This document shows positions 15,456 to 24,165 of a DNA stretch of 44,283 nucleotides, piece by piece. Within the stretch, counting starts at the first letter, position 1. Each line of letters opens with the position of its first letter. Under the pieces are notes generated by a model, which saw only the letters and a program-made list of their open reading frames with translations, did no database searches and had not been told where the DNA came from. Location of the stretch: NCBI GenBank assembly GCA_003485325.1, contig DMZI01000032.1, positions 64,373 through 108,655 on the forward strand, written 5' to 3'. Source of the DNA: Desulfotomaculum sp. (GTDB lineage: Bacteria; Bacillota; Desulfotomaculia; Desulfotomaculales; Nap2-2B). The position numbers and the translations under genes were made by a program.

Positions 15456-17349
15456 TGACGGCCCCTTTCCGCCTTCTTTGCTCAAGGCGAACCATCAGGA
15501 TGGCTATATCGGCCGGTGTTATACCGGAGATACGGCTCGCCTGCCCAAGGGAGCGGGGGCGGATCTTTTCCAGTCTTTGCTTTGCCTCGTTGGCCAGACC
15601 CTCTACTAAAGCATAATTAATATCTTCAGGTATCCAACGCTCTTCTAATTTTGTATACTTCTTAACCTGCTCAGTTTCTTTTTTTATATATCCGGCATAT
15701 TTAACTCCTATCTCCACTTCTTCAACTACCTCGTCGAACAACTCCTCAGGCAGATCCGGCCTGCCGCCCGGCAGGCTGAACAGTCTCTCATACCTCAACT
15801 CGGGACGTCTCAGTAAAGAGGCAAGGCTGGCGGACTGGCTCAGCGGCGCGCTGCCGGACTGATCCAAGACTGTTTGTACTTCCTCGGTAACGGGAATATA
15901 AGTTTTGTTTACCCTTTCCAAATCAGCTTCTATTAATTTTTTCTTTTTACAGAAAGCTTTGTATCGCCCAGGAGAAACAAGGCCAACTTTATAACCTGCT
16001 TCGGTCAGCCTCAAATCTGCATTATCCTGACGCAGCAGCAGCCTGTGCTCTGCGCGGGAAGTCAACAGCCGGTATGGTTCACCCGCTCCTTTAGTGATCA
16101 GATCGTCAATCATTACACCTATATACGCTTCGGCGCGGCCCAAAATGAAGGGTTCCTTCTGCTGAACATAGCAGGCGGCGTTTATTCCGGCGATAATTCC
16201 CTGTGCGGCTGCCTCTTCGTATCCGGACGTGCCGTTGATCTGCCCGGCGCTGAACAATCCCCGGATTTCCTTGCACTCGAGGGAATGTTTTAACTGGGTA
16301 GGCAGCAGGTAATCATATTCGATCGCATAACCGGGCCTGATTACCTGGACGTTTTCCAGGCCTTTCAAAGTACGAAGCATTTCCAGCTGTACATCTTCCG
16401 GAAGGCTCGTGCTCATTCCCTGTACGTACATTTCGTTTGTCTCCAGACCTTCCGGTTCGATAAAAACCTGGTGTCCGGGCCTGTGCGCAAAACGCACTAC
16501 CTTGTCCTCGATTGACGGGCAGTAGCGCGGCCCTATCCCTTCAATAAACCCGCTGAATAAAGGGGATCTGTGGAGGTTATCCCTGATTATCCGGTGAGTG
16601 GTTTCATTTGTATAAGTCAGCCAGCAGGGAACCTGTTCACGGTCAACCCGGCCGGAAAGAAAAGAAAACTTGTGGTTTTTCTGATCGCCTGGCTGAATGA
16701 TCATTTTAGAAAAATCTATGCTTCGCTTGTCAACCCTGGCCGGTGTGCCTGTCTTAAAGCGGCCGAGTTCCAAGCCAAGTCCCCTCAGGTATCCGGCAAA
16801 ACCTACCGAGGGAAACTGGCCCTGGGGGCCTCCCGAAAAAGCAAGATCACCGATTATAATACGTCCTTTCAGGTACGTCCCGGTTGTAAGAATAACCGCG
16901 GGAGCCATATATTTTGCCCCCGTATTGCTAATTATACCCTGTACAGTATTGCCGGAGACAACCAGTTTTTCAACCAGAACCTGCTTTAGATCAAGTCCGG
17001 GCTGGTTTTCCAAAACACGCCGCATGTTTTTCTGGTACAATTTTTTATCCGCCTGTGCCCGAAGCGCACGCATCGCCGGCCCTTTGGCCGTGTTTAACAT
17101 CCGGACCTGAATAGCGGAACGGTCGGTATTTAAGCCCATTTCCCCGCCAAGGGCGTCCACTTCCCTGACCAGCTGCGCTTTTGCAGGCCCCCCCACGGAA
17201 GGGTTACAGGGCATCATGGCAATATTATCCAGGTTTAAAGTCAAAATCAAAGTACGGCAACCCATTCTGGCTGAAGCCAGCGCAGCCTCGCAGCCCGAAT
17301 GTCCCGCTCCGATTACAATCACATCATATGTACCGGCCTGATACTCCAT
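15436..17349 (-). CDS. mnmG: tRNA uridine-5-carboxymethylaminomethyl modification enzyme, FAD subunit
   Basis: MnmG/GidA, about 637 residues from the start chosen here. It works with MnmE to build cmnm5 at the wobble uridine using FAD, glycine and methylene-THF. The FAD dinucleotide fold GAGHSGCEAA is at about 14-23, MPCNPSVGGPAK follows, and the C-terminal helical domain contains EGLANEAKQRLEK. The start at 17349 has GAGGGAAGC upstream and begins MEYQAGTYDV; the open frame begins 16 codons earlier inside mnmE. It lies 10 bp after the mnmE stop. Confidence 0.96.
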   Translation of the reverse strand: MEYQAGTYDVIVIGAGHSGCEAALASARMGCRTLILTLNLDNIAMMPCNPSVGGPAKAQLVREVDALGGEMGLNTDRSAIQVRMLNTAKGPAMRALRAQADKKLYQKNMRRVLENQPGLDLKQVLVEKLVVSGNTVQGIISNTGAKYMAPAVILTTGTYLKGRIIIGDLAFSGGPQGQFPSVGFAGYLRGLGLELGRFKTGTPARVDKRSIDFSKMIIQPGDQKNHKFSFLSGRVDREQVPCWLTYTNETTHRIIRDNLHRSPLFSGFIEGIGPRYCPSIEDKVVRFAHRPGHQVFIEPEGLETNEMYVQGMSTSLPEDVQLEMLRTLKGLENVQVIRPGYAIEYDYLLPTQLKHSLECKEIRGLFSAGQINGTSGYEEAAAQGIIAGINAACYVQQKEPFILGRAEAYIGVMIDDLITKGAGEPYRLLTSRAEHRLLLRQDNADLRLTEAGYKVGLVSPGRYKAFCKKKKLIEADLERVNKTYIPVTEEVQTVLDQSGSAPLSQSASLASLLRRPELRYERLFSLPGGRPDLPEELFDEVVEEVEIGVKYAGYIKKETEQVKKYTKLEERWIPEDINYALVEGLANEAKQRLEKIRPRSLGQASRISGITPADIAILMVRLEQRRRKGAVNESTAI

Positions 17350-17359
17350 CTTGCTTCCC

Positions 17360-18760
17360 TCACTTGCCAATACAAAAGTTTGCAAAAATTGAATCAATAA
17401 TTTCTTCAGTGGCCGTTGAGCCCGTTATTTCGCCCAGCGTAACCCATGCCGCACGCAGATCGACAGCCTGAAGGTCCTCCGGCAAGCCTTCCTCGACAGC
17501 CTGCAAAGCCTCTTTTAAATGATACTCGCACCGGCGCAGTATATCCCTGTGCCGTACGTTGCTGACCAGATAATTGCCCCCGGGTTCAATTTTACCTTCA
17601 AAAACCATCCTCTCTATGGTATCCGAAAGTTCTTCAAGCCCGGCGCCGGTTTTCGCGGATATTTCAAGGACCGGGCTTTCCCCTGCAGGACAGCCGGCTG
17701 CCGGTCCCCTGCCGGCGCCTGTAAGATCTATTTTATTTAATAAAAGGATCTTCTTTTTATCCTGAATGCCTTCCAAAAGCTCCTCGTCTTCTTTTGTAAA
17801 GCCCTGTACAGCGTCAATAACAAACAGGACAAGGTCGGATAATTCAAGCGCATCCCGGGACCTCTGCACGCCGATACTTTCAATGGGATCATCGGTCGGG
17901 CGCAAACCGGCCGTATCGGCCAGTTTTATAGGTATTCCTTTTATATTCACGGCTTCTTCGATAATATCCCTGGTTGTGCCGGGAATTTCGGTCACAATTG
18001 CCCTTTTTTCCTTGAGCAGGGCGTTTAATAAAGACGATTTACCCACGTTGGGCCTGCCGGCAATTACCGCGAGGATACCCTCACGGTAAATCTTACCCTT
18101 TTCAGCCGAGCTGATTAAAAAACCTACCTGGTCAAGGATTTTAACCAATTTTCCCCTTGTCTTAGCTCTGTCTTCCGGTATATAATCTTCCGGAAAATCT
18201 ATGCATGCCTCCACTTCAGCCAATAAAGCGGTAAGCTCTTTTTGTATTGAGCCTATTTTACAGGAAAAATCGCCCTTTAGCTGGGAAACAGCCAGCTTCA
18301 GGCCCGCATCTGTTTTTGCCCTGATTATATCTATGATTGCTTCCGCCTGGATCAGGTCCAGCCGGCCGTTTAAAAAAGCCCGGCGTGAAAATTCGCCCGG
18401 CTCCGCTAAACGGGCTCCCTGGGCAAGCGCAGTTTCCAGCGTTTTGCGCAGGGGAATAAACCCGCCGTGGCAGTTAAATTCAACAACATCCTCTTTGGTG
18501 TAGCTTTTTGGGGCGGCCATAACACCCATCAGAACCTCATCAATTATCTCGCCGCTCTTTGGTTCTGATACATAGCCATAAAAAAGCCTGTAACCGGGGT
18601 TCCCTTTCCACCATTCTTTTCCCCCGGCGGGTATGAAGACTCTTCTGGCAATATCAAAAGCACGAGGTCCGCTTAACCTGACAATACCGATGCCGCCTTC
18701 TCCAAGAGGTGTTGAAATCGCCGCAATCGTATCAGATAACAAAACCACCACCGCTTCCAA
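17360..18760 (-). CDS. mnmE: tRNA modification GTPase MnmE
   Basis: A 466-residue MnmE/TrmE: N-terminal folate-binding domain (DTIAAISTPLGEGGIGIVRLSG), helical domain, inserted G domain with G1 GRPNVGKS (235-242), the G3 motif DTAG (282-285) and G4 NKID, and the C-terminal CIGK cysteine motif. The first codon is a TTG at 18760; a second TTG a few codons on would begin LSDTIAAIS and is a possible alternative, since neither has a clear Shine-Dalgarno sequence. It partners MnmG, the next gene. Confidence 0.95.
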   Translation of the reverse strand: MEAVVVLLSDTIAAISTPLGEGGIGIVRLSGPRAFDIARRVFIPAGGKEWWKGNPGYRLFYGYVSEPKSGEIIDEVLMGVMAAPKSYTKEDVVEFNCHGGFIPLRKTLETALAQGARLAEPGEFSRRAFLNGRLDLIQAEAIIDIIRAKTDAGLKLAVSQLKGDFSCKIGSIQKELTALLAEVEACIDFPEDYIPEDRAKTRGKLVKILDQVGFLISSAEKGKIYREGILAVIAGRPNVGKSSLLNALLKEKRAIVTEIPGTTRDIIEEAVNIKGIPIKLADTAGLRPTDDPIESIGVQRSRDALELSDLVLFVIDAVQGFTKEDEELLEGIQDKKKILLLNKIDLTGAGRGPAAGCPAGESPVLEISAKTGAGLEELSDTIERMVFEGKIEPGGNYLVSNVRHRDILRRCEYHLKEALQAVEEGLPEDLQAVDLRAAWVTLGEITGSTATEEIIDSIFANFCIGK

Positions 18761-18786
18761 AAGTCCATAAAAGTTGTAAAATATAC

Positions 18787-19419
18787 TCAGGCCCGGGCGT
18801 GTCTTTTAGGAGAAATTATTATTTTCCGGTAAGGTTCCTCACCCTCACTGTATGTATAAACGTCTTCCAAACCCTGCAGGGTTGTGTGAATAATTCTCCT
18901 CTCATGAGAGCTCATCGGTTCAAGAATAACATTTCTGCCTTTTTTCCTGGCCTTTTGAGCCAATCTCAAAGCGAGATCCTCAAGTGTCTGCTCCCTGCGC
19001 AGCCGGTACCCGCCAACATCAAGCAAAACCTTGCATCTTTCCTCCTGCTTCCTATTAACACTAAGACTGACCAGATACTGAAGAGCGTCAAGCGTTTCCC
19101 CGCGCTTCCCAATAAGCACGCCCAAGCCCTCTCCCTGGATATCTATCGACAAGACCCCTTCACTTTCCTGGATATCCATATCTGCAGAAAAATCCATTGC
19201 CTTAAAGATTTTCTCCAGTAAGCTCCTGGCCCGCTGTGAAGGAGTTTCCTTGACGCGTACACGGACTTTGGCCATACGGTTTCCTAAAATCCCAAACAGC
19301 CCCCGTGACGGTTCCTCCAACACATCCACCTGCGCCTGCTCAACTCCTATGCCTAAATCAGCTAAAGCCTGTTCTACCGCTTCACTGACTGTCTTACCTG
19401 ACTTTTCCACTTCCTCCAC
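18787..19419 (-). CDS. jag: RNA-binding protein Jag/KhpB (SpoIIIJ-associated)
   Basis: A 210-residue three-domain protein: Jag-N (about 5-55), KH domain with GVLIGKRGETLDALQYL (about 108-124) and R3H domain (about 150-205) with SSHERRIIH. Jag binds RNA and is linked to sporulation and cell-wall synthesis in Firmicutes. Its start lies within the last codons of yidC (26-bp overlap), the conserved arrangement, suggesting coupled translation. Confidence 0.95.
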   Translation of the reverse strand: MEEVEKSGKTVSEAVEQALADLGIGVEQAQVDVLEEPSRGLFGILGNRMAKVRVRVKETPSQRARSLLEKIFKAMDFSADMDIQESEGVLSIDIQGEGLGVLIGKRGETLDALQYLVSLSVNRKQEERCKVLLDVGGYRLRREQTLEDLALRLAQKARKKGRNVILEPMSSHERRIIHTTLQGLEDVYTYSEGEEPYRKIIISPKRHARA

Positions 19420-20113
19420 TTTCCGCTGTAGCCTCCTTTATTCCTGCAATCTGCTTATTGATGAAGTATTGCTGAATAATACCCATAACATTAAAAACAA
19501 CCCAGTACAAAGATAAACCGGCAGGAACAGTCATGCAAATATATGCTATAAAAACCGGCATGGTATATAACATCATTCTCTGTGTGGGATCATTTGTTGT
19601 CATGGTCATCTTGGACTGTAGGTATGTTGTCACACCGGCTAATATAGGCAAACTTAATACAACAAAAGCCGAAAAAAGACCGTTAATTTCACTAAACTTA
19701 TAGACATGACTTAAATTGCTTATCCATAAGAAACTTGGAATTGTATTTTCGGGATATTTGAAAAATAAAAGGGCTCGGTACAGCGCTATCAGAATAGGCA
19801 GCTGGACAATCAGGGGAAGGCAGCCGGACATGGGGTTTACATTGTGCTGCTGGTATAATTCCATTACCTTCTTCTGCATTTTCTGCGGGTCTTTTTCTTT
19901 ATACTTTTGTTGAATCTCCTTCACCTTGGGCGCCAGCTGCTGCATAATAACCATCGAGCGCATCTGCTTGGCGGACAATGGATAAAGCGCAATTTTAATC
20001 AACACTGTCAGCAGTATAATCGCCAACCCGTAATTCGGCAGGTGAATCATGACTGTAAAGGAATAGAGCAAATTCATCAGATACGACATTCCATCGACTA
20101 GTGACTGAAACAA
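19394..20113 (-). CDS. yidC: Membrane protein insertase YidC/SpoIIIJ
   Basis: A 239-residue YidC/Oxa1 insertase with five hydrophobic segments and the conserved region containing YPLSAKQMRSM. It inserts membrane proteins; in spore formers the SpoIIIJ paralogue also serves the forespore channel. It lacks the lipobox seen in many Gram-positive YidC proteins, starting directly with MFQSLVDGM. It lies between yidD and jag, as usual. Confidence 0.95.
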   Translation of the reverse strand: MFQSLVDGMSYLMNLLYSFTVMIHLPNYGLAIILLTVLIKIALYPLSAKQMRSMVIMQQLAPKVKEIQQKYKEKDPQKMQKKVMELYQQHNVNPMSGCLPLIVQLPILIALYRALLFFKYPENTIPSFLWISNLSHVYKFSEINGLFSAFVVLSLPILAGVTTYLQSKMTMTTNDPTQRMMLYTMPVFIAYICMTVPAGLSLYWVVFNVMGIIQQYFINKQIAGIKEATAESGGSGKVR

Positions 20114-20152
20114 TAAATCACCTCCAGATTATTCGCAAGGGGGTTTAAATCT

Positions 20153-20359
20153 TTAGACCGGGTCATAACCACCTGTACAAAAGGGATGACAGCGCAGCAA
20201 TCTTTTGGCCGTTTTCCATAAGCCAACAGCCAGCCCGTATTTAGAAACGGCCTGGCAGGCATATTCGGAACAAGTGGGGTAAAACCTGCAGGAAGGCGGT
20301 AAGAAAGGTGAAATACACTTTTGATAAAACTTTATTAAAATAATGATAATCTTACTCAT
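20153..20359 (-). CDS. yidD: Membrane protein insertion efficiency factor
   Basis: A 68-residue YidD with the family cysteine pattern SCRFYPTCSEY and CHPFCTGGYDPV. It assists YidC-dependent membrane insertion. It sits between rnpA (12 bp gap) and yidC (39 bp gap). Confidence 0.95.
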   Translation of the reverse strand: MSKIIIILIKFYQKCISPFLPPSCRFYPTCSEYACQAVSKYGLAVGLWKTAKRLLRCHPFCTGGYDPV

Positions 20360-20371
20360 TAAGACCTCGTT

Positions 20372-20758
20372 CTATGTTTTTCCGAGCGAAGTTTTTCCGA
20401 GCGAAGCTTTTCCGGCAGCCCTGCCGCCCTGATTTTTTTTAAGGAGCAGGAAAAGCTTATCCAAAAGTGTGTGGTAATTTTCTAAAGCCGCGCTTTTCCT
20501 CGCAATAATTACATAATCATTGCCGCAAGGAAAAACCTCTTTATTTACCCTGCAAATTTCTTTAAGCAATCTTTTTACCCTATTACGAACAACAGCTTTG
20601 CCAACTTTTTTCCCCACAGAAAAACCGAACCTTTTTTCAGAGCTGTCCTTATTTCTGCGTATATAAAGAACAAGAGAAGAATTAGAAACTGATCTCCCAA
20701 CCCGGAATACCCAGCGAAATTCCCTGTTCTTTTTAATTATTCTAAAACAACTGCTCAT
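20372..20758 (-). CDS. rnpA: Ribonuclease P protein component
   Basis: A 128-residue RnpA, the protein cofactor of the 5'-tRNA-processing ribozyme. The RNR motif RNRVKRLLKE, the N-terminal aromatic segment and FGFSVGKKVGKAV are present. The C-terminus carries the tail SLGKTSLGKT, encoded by a 15-bp tandem repeat, which is unusual and probably a recent slippage product. It follows rpmH in the standard order. Confidence 0.94.
   Translation of the reverse strand: MSSCFRIIKKNREFRWVFRVGRSVSNSSLVLYIRRNKDSSEKRFGFSVGKKVGKAVVRNRVKRLLKEICRVNKEVFPCGNDYVIIARKSAALENYHTLLDKLFLLLKKNQGGRAAGKASLGKTSLGKT
20376..20414. repeat. 15-bp tandem repeat at the rnpA 3' end
   Basis: GTTTTTCCGAGCGAA occurs twice in tandem (20376-20390, 20391-20405) with a partial third unit. 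It adds an SLGKT repeat to the RnpA tail without breaking the frame. Confidence 0.85.
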
Positions 20759-20781
20759 ACCGGTTTAACCTGATCTTTGCC

Positions 20782-20916
20782 CTAGGCGGATAATTTTTTT
20801 CTCCCTTTATGGCGTCTTCTTAAAATAATCTTTCGTCCTGAACGATCCGACATACGTTTTAAAAAACCATGTATCTTTTTGTGTTTCCTTTTTTTCGGCT
20901 GAAATGTTCTCTTCAC
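20782..20916 (-). CDS. rpmH: 50S ribosomal protein L34
   Basis: A 44-residue, highly basic protein beginning MKRTFQPKKRKHKK and ending RRRHKGRKKLSA, the full L34 length. The start is GTG at 20916 with AAGGGAG about 10 bases upstream. It is the first gene of the minus-strand rpmH-rnpA-yidD-yidC-jag-mnmE-mnmG-rsmG run, and diverges from dnaA. Confidence 0.96.
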   Translation of the reverse strand: MKRTFQPKKRKHKKIHGFLKRMSDRSGRKIILRRRHKGRKKLSA

Positions 20917-21022
20917 CCTTTTACACTCCCTTATGACTTCCAAATTGCAATAAATTCTTTAAAAGCTTTATAAAAAACACCGCGACACAGGTTCCCCCGG
21001 TCACTTGATCGTAAACAGGATA

Positions 21023-21052
21023 ATTATATAGTAATAACTTGCCCCAAGTCAA
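21023..21052 (-). promoter_or_regulatory. Probable promoter of the rpmH operon
   Basis: On the minus strand TTGACT (21052-21047) and TATAAT (21028-21023) are separated by 18 bases, about 105 bp before rpmH. Confidence 0.65.
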
Positions 21053-21110
21053 GAAAACCTTGGCAAGAAAAAAACTAAGCACAGATTAGGTTTAATTGAC
21101 TTCTCATCAG

Positions 21111-21139
21111 TTGCTACTTTCTTAAAAATTTGCTATTAT
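21111..21139 (+). promoter_or_regulatory. Probable dnaA promoter
   Basis: TTGCTA (21111-21116), a 17-base spacer and TATTAT (21134-21139) fit a sigma-A promoter about 120 bp before dnaA. Confidence 0.55.
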
Positions 21140-21260
21140 AATTATATAAGAAGGCTATCGGCTAGCCTGTTAAAATCCTGTTCGGACAAGTAAAAAATAA
21201 AGCTAAGTTTTCCTTTTAACCCTTGATCTTTGGGTCTTTTTTTACCATGGAGGACAATCA

Positions 21261-22592
21261 ATGAACCATGTTCAGGAAACCTGGAATGACATTCTTGAGA
21301 AACTCGAGTCCCGCTTGAGCAGGCATTCTTTCGAAACCTGGCTGCAGTCAGCCCAACCAATAGGTATATATGATCATGAGTTATTTATAGAAGTTCCCGA
21401 TCACTTTTCCAAGGAATGGCTTACAACTCATTACTCATCTACAATAAAAGAAATCCTGAAAGATATACTCGAAGATGATATTAAACTTAAATTTATAACC
21501 GTAGGGGAAATACCTGATTCCCTGCTGGATAAAATAAAGGACTCCAAATATTCCCTGGGTACGGAAAAAGCCCACCTGCGCAACCGCTATACCTTCGACA
21601 CTTTCGTTGTCGGCAACAGCAACCGGTTTGCTCACGCAGCTTCGCTTGCGGTAGCCGAGTCGCCCGCCGGAGCTTATAATCCTCTTTTTATTTACGGCGG
21701 GGTTGGCCTTGGTAAAACGCATCTCATGCACGCAATCGGCCATTATATTATTAAAAGTAAAAGAAATTTAAAAATCACTTACGTTACAACAGAAAGATTT
21801 ACAAATGAGCTGATTACCTCCATCCAGGAAAATGAGATGAGTAAATTCAGGTCCAATTACAGGAACATAGATATTCTTTTGGTTGATGACATACAGTTTT
21901 TAGAAAAAAAAGAAAGAACACAGGAAGAGTTTTTCCACACTTTCAACACCTTATATGAAGCTAATAAACAGATTATTATATCCTGCGACCGCCTTCCCAA
22001 AGAAATCCCAACACTGGAAGACAGGCTTCGCTCCAGGTTCGAATGGGGACTGATTGCAGATATCCAGGCGCCGGATCTGGAAACCCGGATTGCTATCCTG
22101 CAAAAGAAATCTCAAATTGAAAAACTGGAAATCTCAAACGATATACTTGCTCATATTGCAAGTAAAATCGAATCAAATATACGCGAACTGGAAGGCGCTT
22201 TAATAAAACTGATCGCATTTTCCTCCCTGCATAAATGTAAAATAACGGAAGAATTAACTATTGAAGTTTTAAAGGACTATCTTTCACCACAAAAAATAAA
22301 ACCAATCACAATCATGGCAATTCAAAAGGCAGTGGCATCATATTACAATCTGTCGCCGGACGAATTAAAAACTAAAAAAAGAAGCAAGGACAGGACTTTT
22401 CCGCGTCACGTCGCAATGTATTTATGCAGGCAGCTTACCGATTGCTCCCTGCCGCAAATAGGCGAAGAGTTCGGCGGACGCGACCATACTACTGTTATGC
22501 ACGCCTGTGAAAAAATAAACGGTTTGATACAAAATGACAGGGTATTACAACTACTCATTAAAGAACTTGAAGAAATTATCCGGCAGCAATAA
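21261..22592 (+). CDS. dnaA: Chromosomal replication initiator DnaA
   Basis: A 443-residue DnaA. Domain I starts with WNDILEKLESRLS and domain II is short. The AAA+ domain has Walker A in YGGVGLGKTH (about 145-154) and Walker B ILLVDDIQFL. Domain IV has the box-binding signature GGRDHTTVMHACEKI near residue 410. The ATG follows GGAGG by about 8 bases. It opens the plus-strand replication block and diverges from rpmH. Confidence 0.98.
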   Translation: MNHVQETWNDILEKLESRLSRHSFETWLQSAQPIGIYDHELFIEVPDHFSKEWLTTHYSSTIKEILKDILEDDIKLKFITVGEIPDSLLDKIKDSKYSLGTEKAHLRNRYTFDTFVVGNSNRFAHAASLAVAESPAGAYNPLFIYGGVGLGKTHLMHAIGHYIIKSKRNLKITYVTTERFTNELITSIQENEMSKFRSNYRNIDILLVDDIQFLEKKERTQEEFFHTFNTLYEANKQIIISCDRLPKEIPTLEDRLRSRFEWGLIADIQAPDLETRIAILQKKSQIEKLEISNDILAHIASKIESNIRELEGALIKLIAFSSLHKCKITEELTIEVLKDYLSPQKIKPITIMAIQKAVASYYNLSPDELKTKKRSKDRTFPRHVAMYLCRQLTDCSLPQIGEEFGGRDHTTVMHACEKINGLIQNDRVLQLLIKELEEIIRQQ

Positions 22593-22745
22593 ATCAACCC
22601 GGTAAAAAATACTTTTGCACAGCAATTTTTTCTTAAAATCCCCGTCAAGTTTGGCATATTTTGAAGTTTCCACATAATCACACGCTCTATTACTAGTATT
22701 AATACTTAATACTTAATATAAACAAGGCCAGAAAGGATATCCCGA
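22593..22745. other. dnaA-dnaN intergenic region
   Basis: About 150 bases, AT-rich in the second half with repeated AATACTT units. One weak DnaA-box-like sequence, GTTTCCACA, is present (two mismatches to the 9-mer). No clear box cluster is seen. Confidence 0.4.
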
Positions 22746-23861
22746 ATGAAAATAACCATAAACAGATCAGACCTCCTTCATGCAATACAAACAGTCTATA
22801 GAACAAGCCCCGCCAAGATAACCATGCCGATACTGGGCGGTATGCTGATCAAGGCGGAAGAAGGCATTCTTACAGCTACTCTGACTGACCTGGACATTAC
22901 AACACAATGCAGCATACCTGTCAATGTTGTGGAAAGTGATCTGATTTGCCTTCCGGCCCGCCAGATATCTGATATAATACGCCACCTTACTGACGATGTG
23001 ATCGGTATCGAAACTTTGCCTGAGAAAAACTGCGCAAGAATATTGTATGGTGAATCAGAAATCAATATTTACTGTCTTCCGCCGGAGCAGTTTCCTGACA
23101 TACCGGCTCCCAGCGGAGAACATTCCCTCCAGGCGCCGAAAAAAATCTTTAAAGAAATGATCCGTCAAAGTATTTTTGCTGTTTCCACAGATCGAACACG
23201 ACCTTTATTCACAGGTGTGCTTTTTGAGATTTCAAACCAAAAACTCCGTCTTGTGGCTACAGACACTCATCGCCTTGCTTTAACGGAAACTTCCCTGGAA
23301 GCGCCTGCGCCGGCTTTAAATGTTATTGTCCCCGGGAGCGCATTGAATGAGTTAAACAGGATCTTACAAAGCGATGAAGAAAATATGGCTATCGAAATAG
23401 GCCAAAATCACATCTTTTTTTCCACAGAGGACACAATCCTGTCCTCAAGGCTGATCGCAGGGCAGTTTCCCCTTTATAATCAAATCATACCGACAAAATA
23501 TGTTTCACAGCTGCAGGCAGGCGTAAGGGAAACATATGATGCGGTAAGAAGGGCCGCGCTTCTGCCTCAAGAAGAAGTTCCGGTGATTCACTTTTCCCTT
23601 AGCAAACAACAGTGCATCTTATTTTTAAATACCTCTGCCGGATGGATTAGGGAAAAAATCAATGCAAGCTACCAGGGGGAACCGTTGGAAGTATTTTTTA
23701 ACGCACGCTACCTGATGGACTGTCTGCATGTTATTCCGACGGATGATTTTTCAATAGATTTTACGGGTTCTTTAAGTGCGGCCGTAATTCGCCCCTCGGA
23801 AAGGGATAACTTCCTTTCCTTGCTGCTGCCGGCCCGTCCGCGGGAGGAAAAAAATTTATAA
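22746..23861 (+). CDS. dnaN: DNA polymerase III beta subunit (sliding clamp)
   Basis: A 371-residue beta clamp built of three similar domains, beginning MKITINRSDLLHAIQTV. DTHRLALTE, ILSSRLIAGQFPLYNQIIP and the C-terminal LLLPARP segment are typical. It rings DNA and tethers polymerase III. The usual next genes yaaA and recF are missing; remB starts 19 bp later. Confidence 0.97.
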   Translation: MKITINRSDLLHAIQTVYRTSPAKITMPILGGMLIKAEEGILTATLTDLDITTQCSIPVNVVESDLICLPARQISDIIRHLTDDVIGIETLPEKNCARILYGESEINIYCLPPEQFPDIPAPSGEHSLQAPKKIFKEMIRQSIFAVSTDRTRPLFTGVLFEISNQKLRLVATDTHRLALTETSLEAPAPALNVIVPGSALNELNRILQSDEENMAIEIGQNHIFFSTEDTILSSRLIAGQFPLYNQIIPTKYVSQLQAGVRETYDAVRRAALLPQEEVPVIHFSLSKQQCILFLNTSAGWIREKINASYQGEPLEVFFNARYLMDCLHVIPTDDFSIDFTGSLSAAVIRPSERDNFLSLLLPARPREEKNL

Positions 23862-23880
23862 GTGAGGTGGCGAATTTTAG

Positions 23881-24147
23881 ATGCTTATCCACTTAGGCGG
23901 GGATGTGGCTATCCCCGGAAGATGTATAATTATGATCCTGAACAGTAATTTAGAAAGATCATCTGTAGTTAAAGACTACCTCGCAGTTGTAAAAGAGGAG
24001 AATTTTGTCCATGATCTTACTGAGGAGGGATCGGGGAGATCATTTATAATTACAGACCGGGGTGTTTTTGTTTCCCCCGTTTCAAGCGCAACCTTAAAGA
24101 AAAGGTCGGAAAATATTCTGGAAAGTGTTTTTCCAAAGAAACAGTAA
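23881..24147 (+). CDS. remB: Extracellular matrix regulator RemB (DUF370)
   Basis: An 88-residue DUF370 protein resembling Bacillus YaaB/RemB. It begins MLIHLGGDVAIPG and contains SFIITDRGVFVSPVSSATLKKR, the family's C-terminal signature. RemB acts with RemA in control of matrix genes; in Bacillus it lies between recF and gyrB, as here minus recF. GAGGTGG precedes the ATG by about 10 bases. The first codons contain TTATCCACT, one mismatch from a DnaA box. Confidence 0.88.
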   Translation: MLIHLGGDVAIPGRCIIMILNSNLERSSVVKDYLAVVKEENFVHDLTEEGSGRSFIITDRGVFVSPVSSATLKKRSENILESVFPKKQ

Positions 24148-24165
24148 GCAAAGGAAGGTTTTGTA

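Larger units (their letters stand above)
20917..21260. other. rpmH-dnaA intergenic region, candidate origin
   Basis: About 345 bases between divergent rpmH and dnaA, where many Firmicutes keep part of oriC. It holds promoters for both sides and an AT-rich stretch near 21115-21150. I see no perfect DnaA box (TTATCCACA) on either strand, so origin function is inferred only from gene order. Confidence 0.5.

Noticed and set aside
23885..23893. TTATCCACT as a DnaA box
   Set aside because: A single site with one mismatch, inside a coding region and without neighbours, is not evidence for an origin box cluster; it is mentioned only as a candidate.
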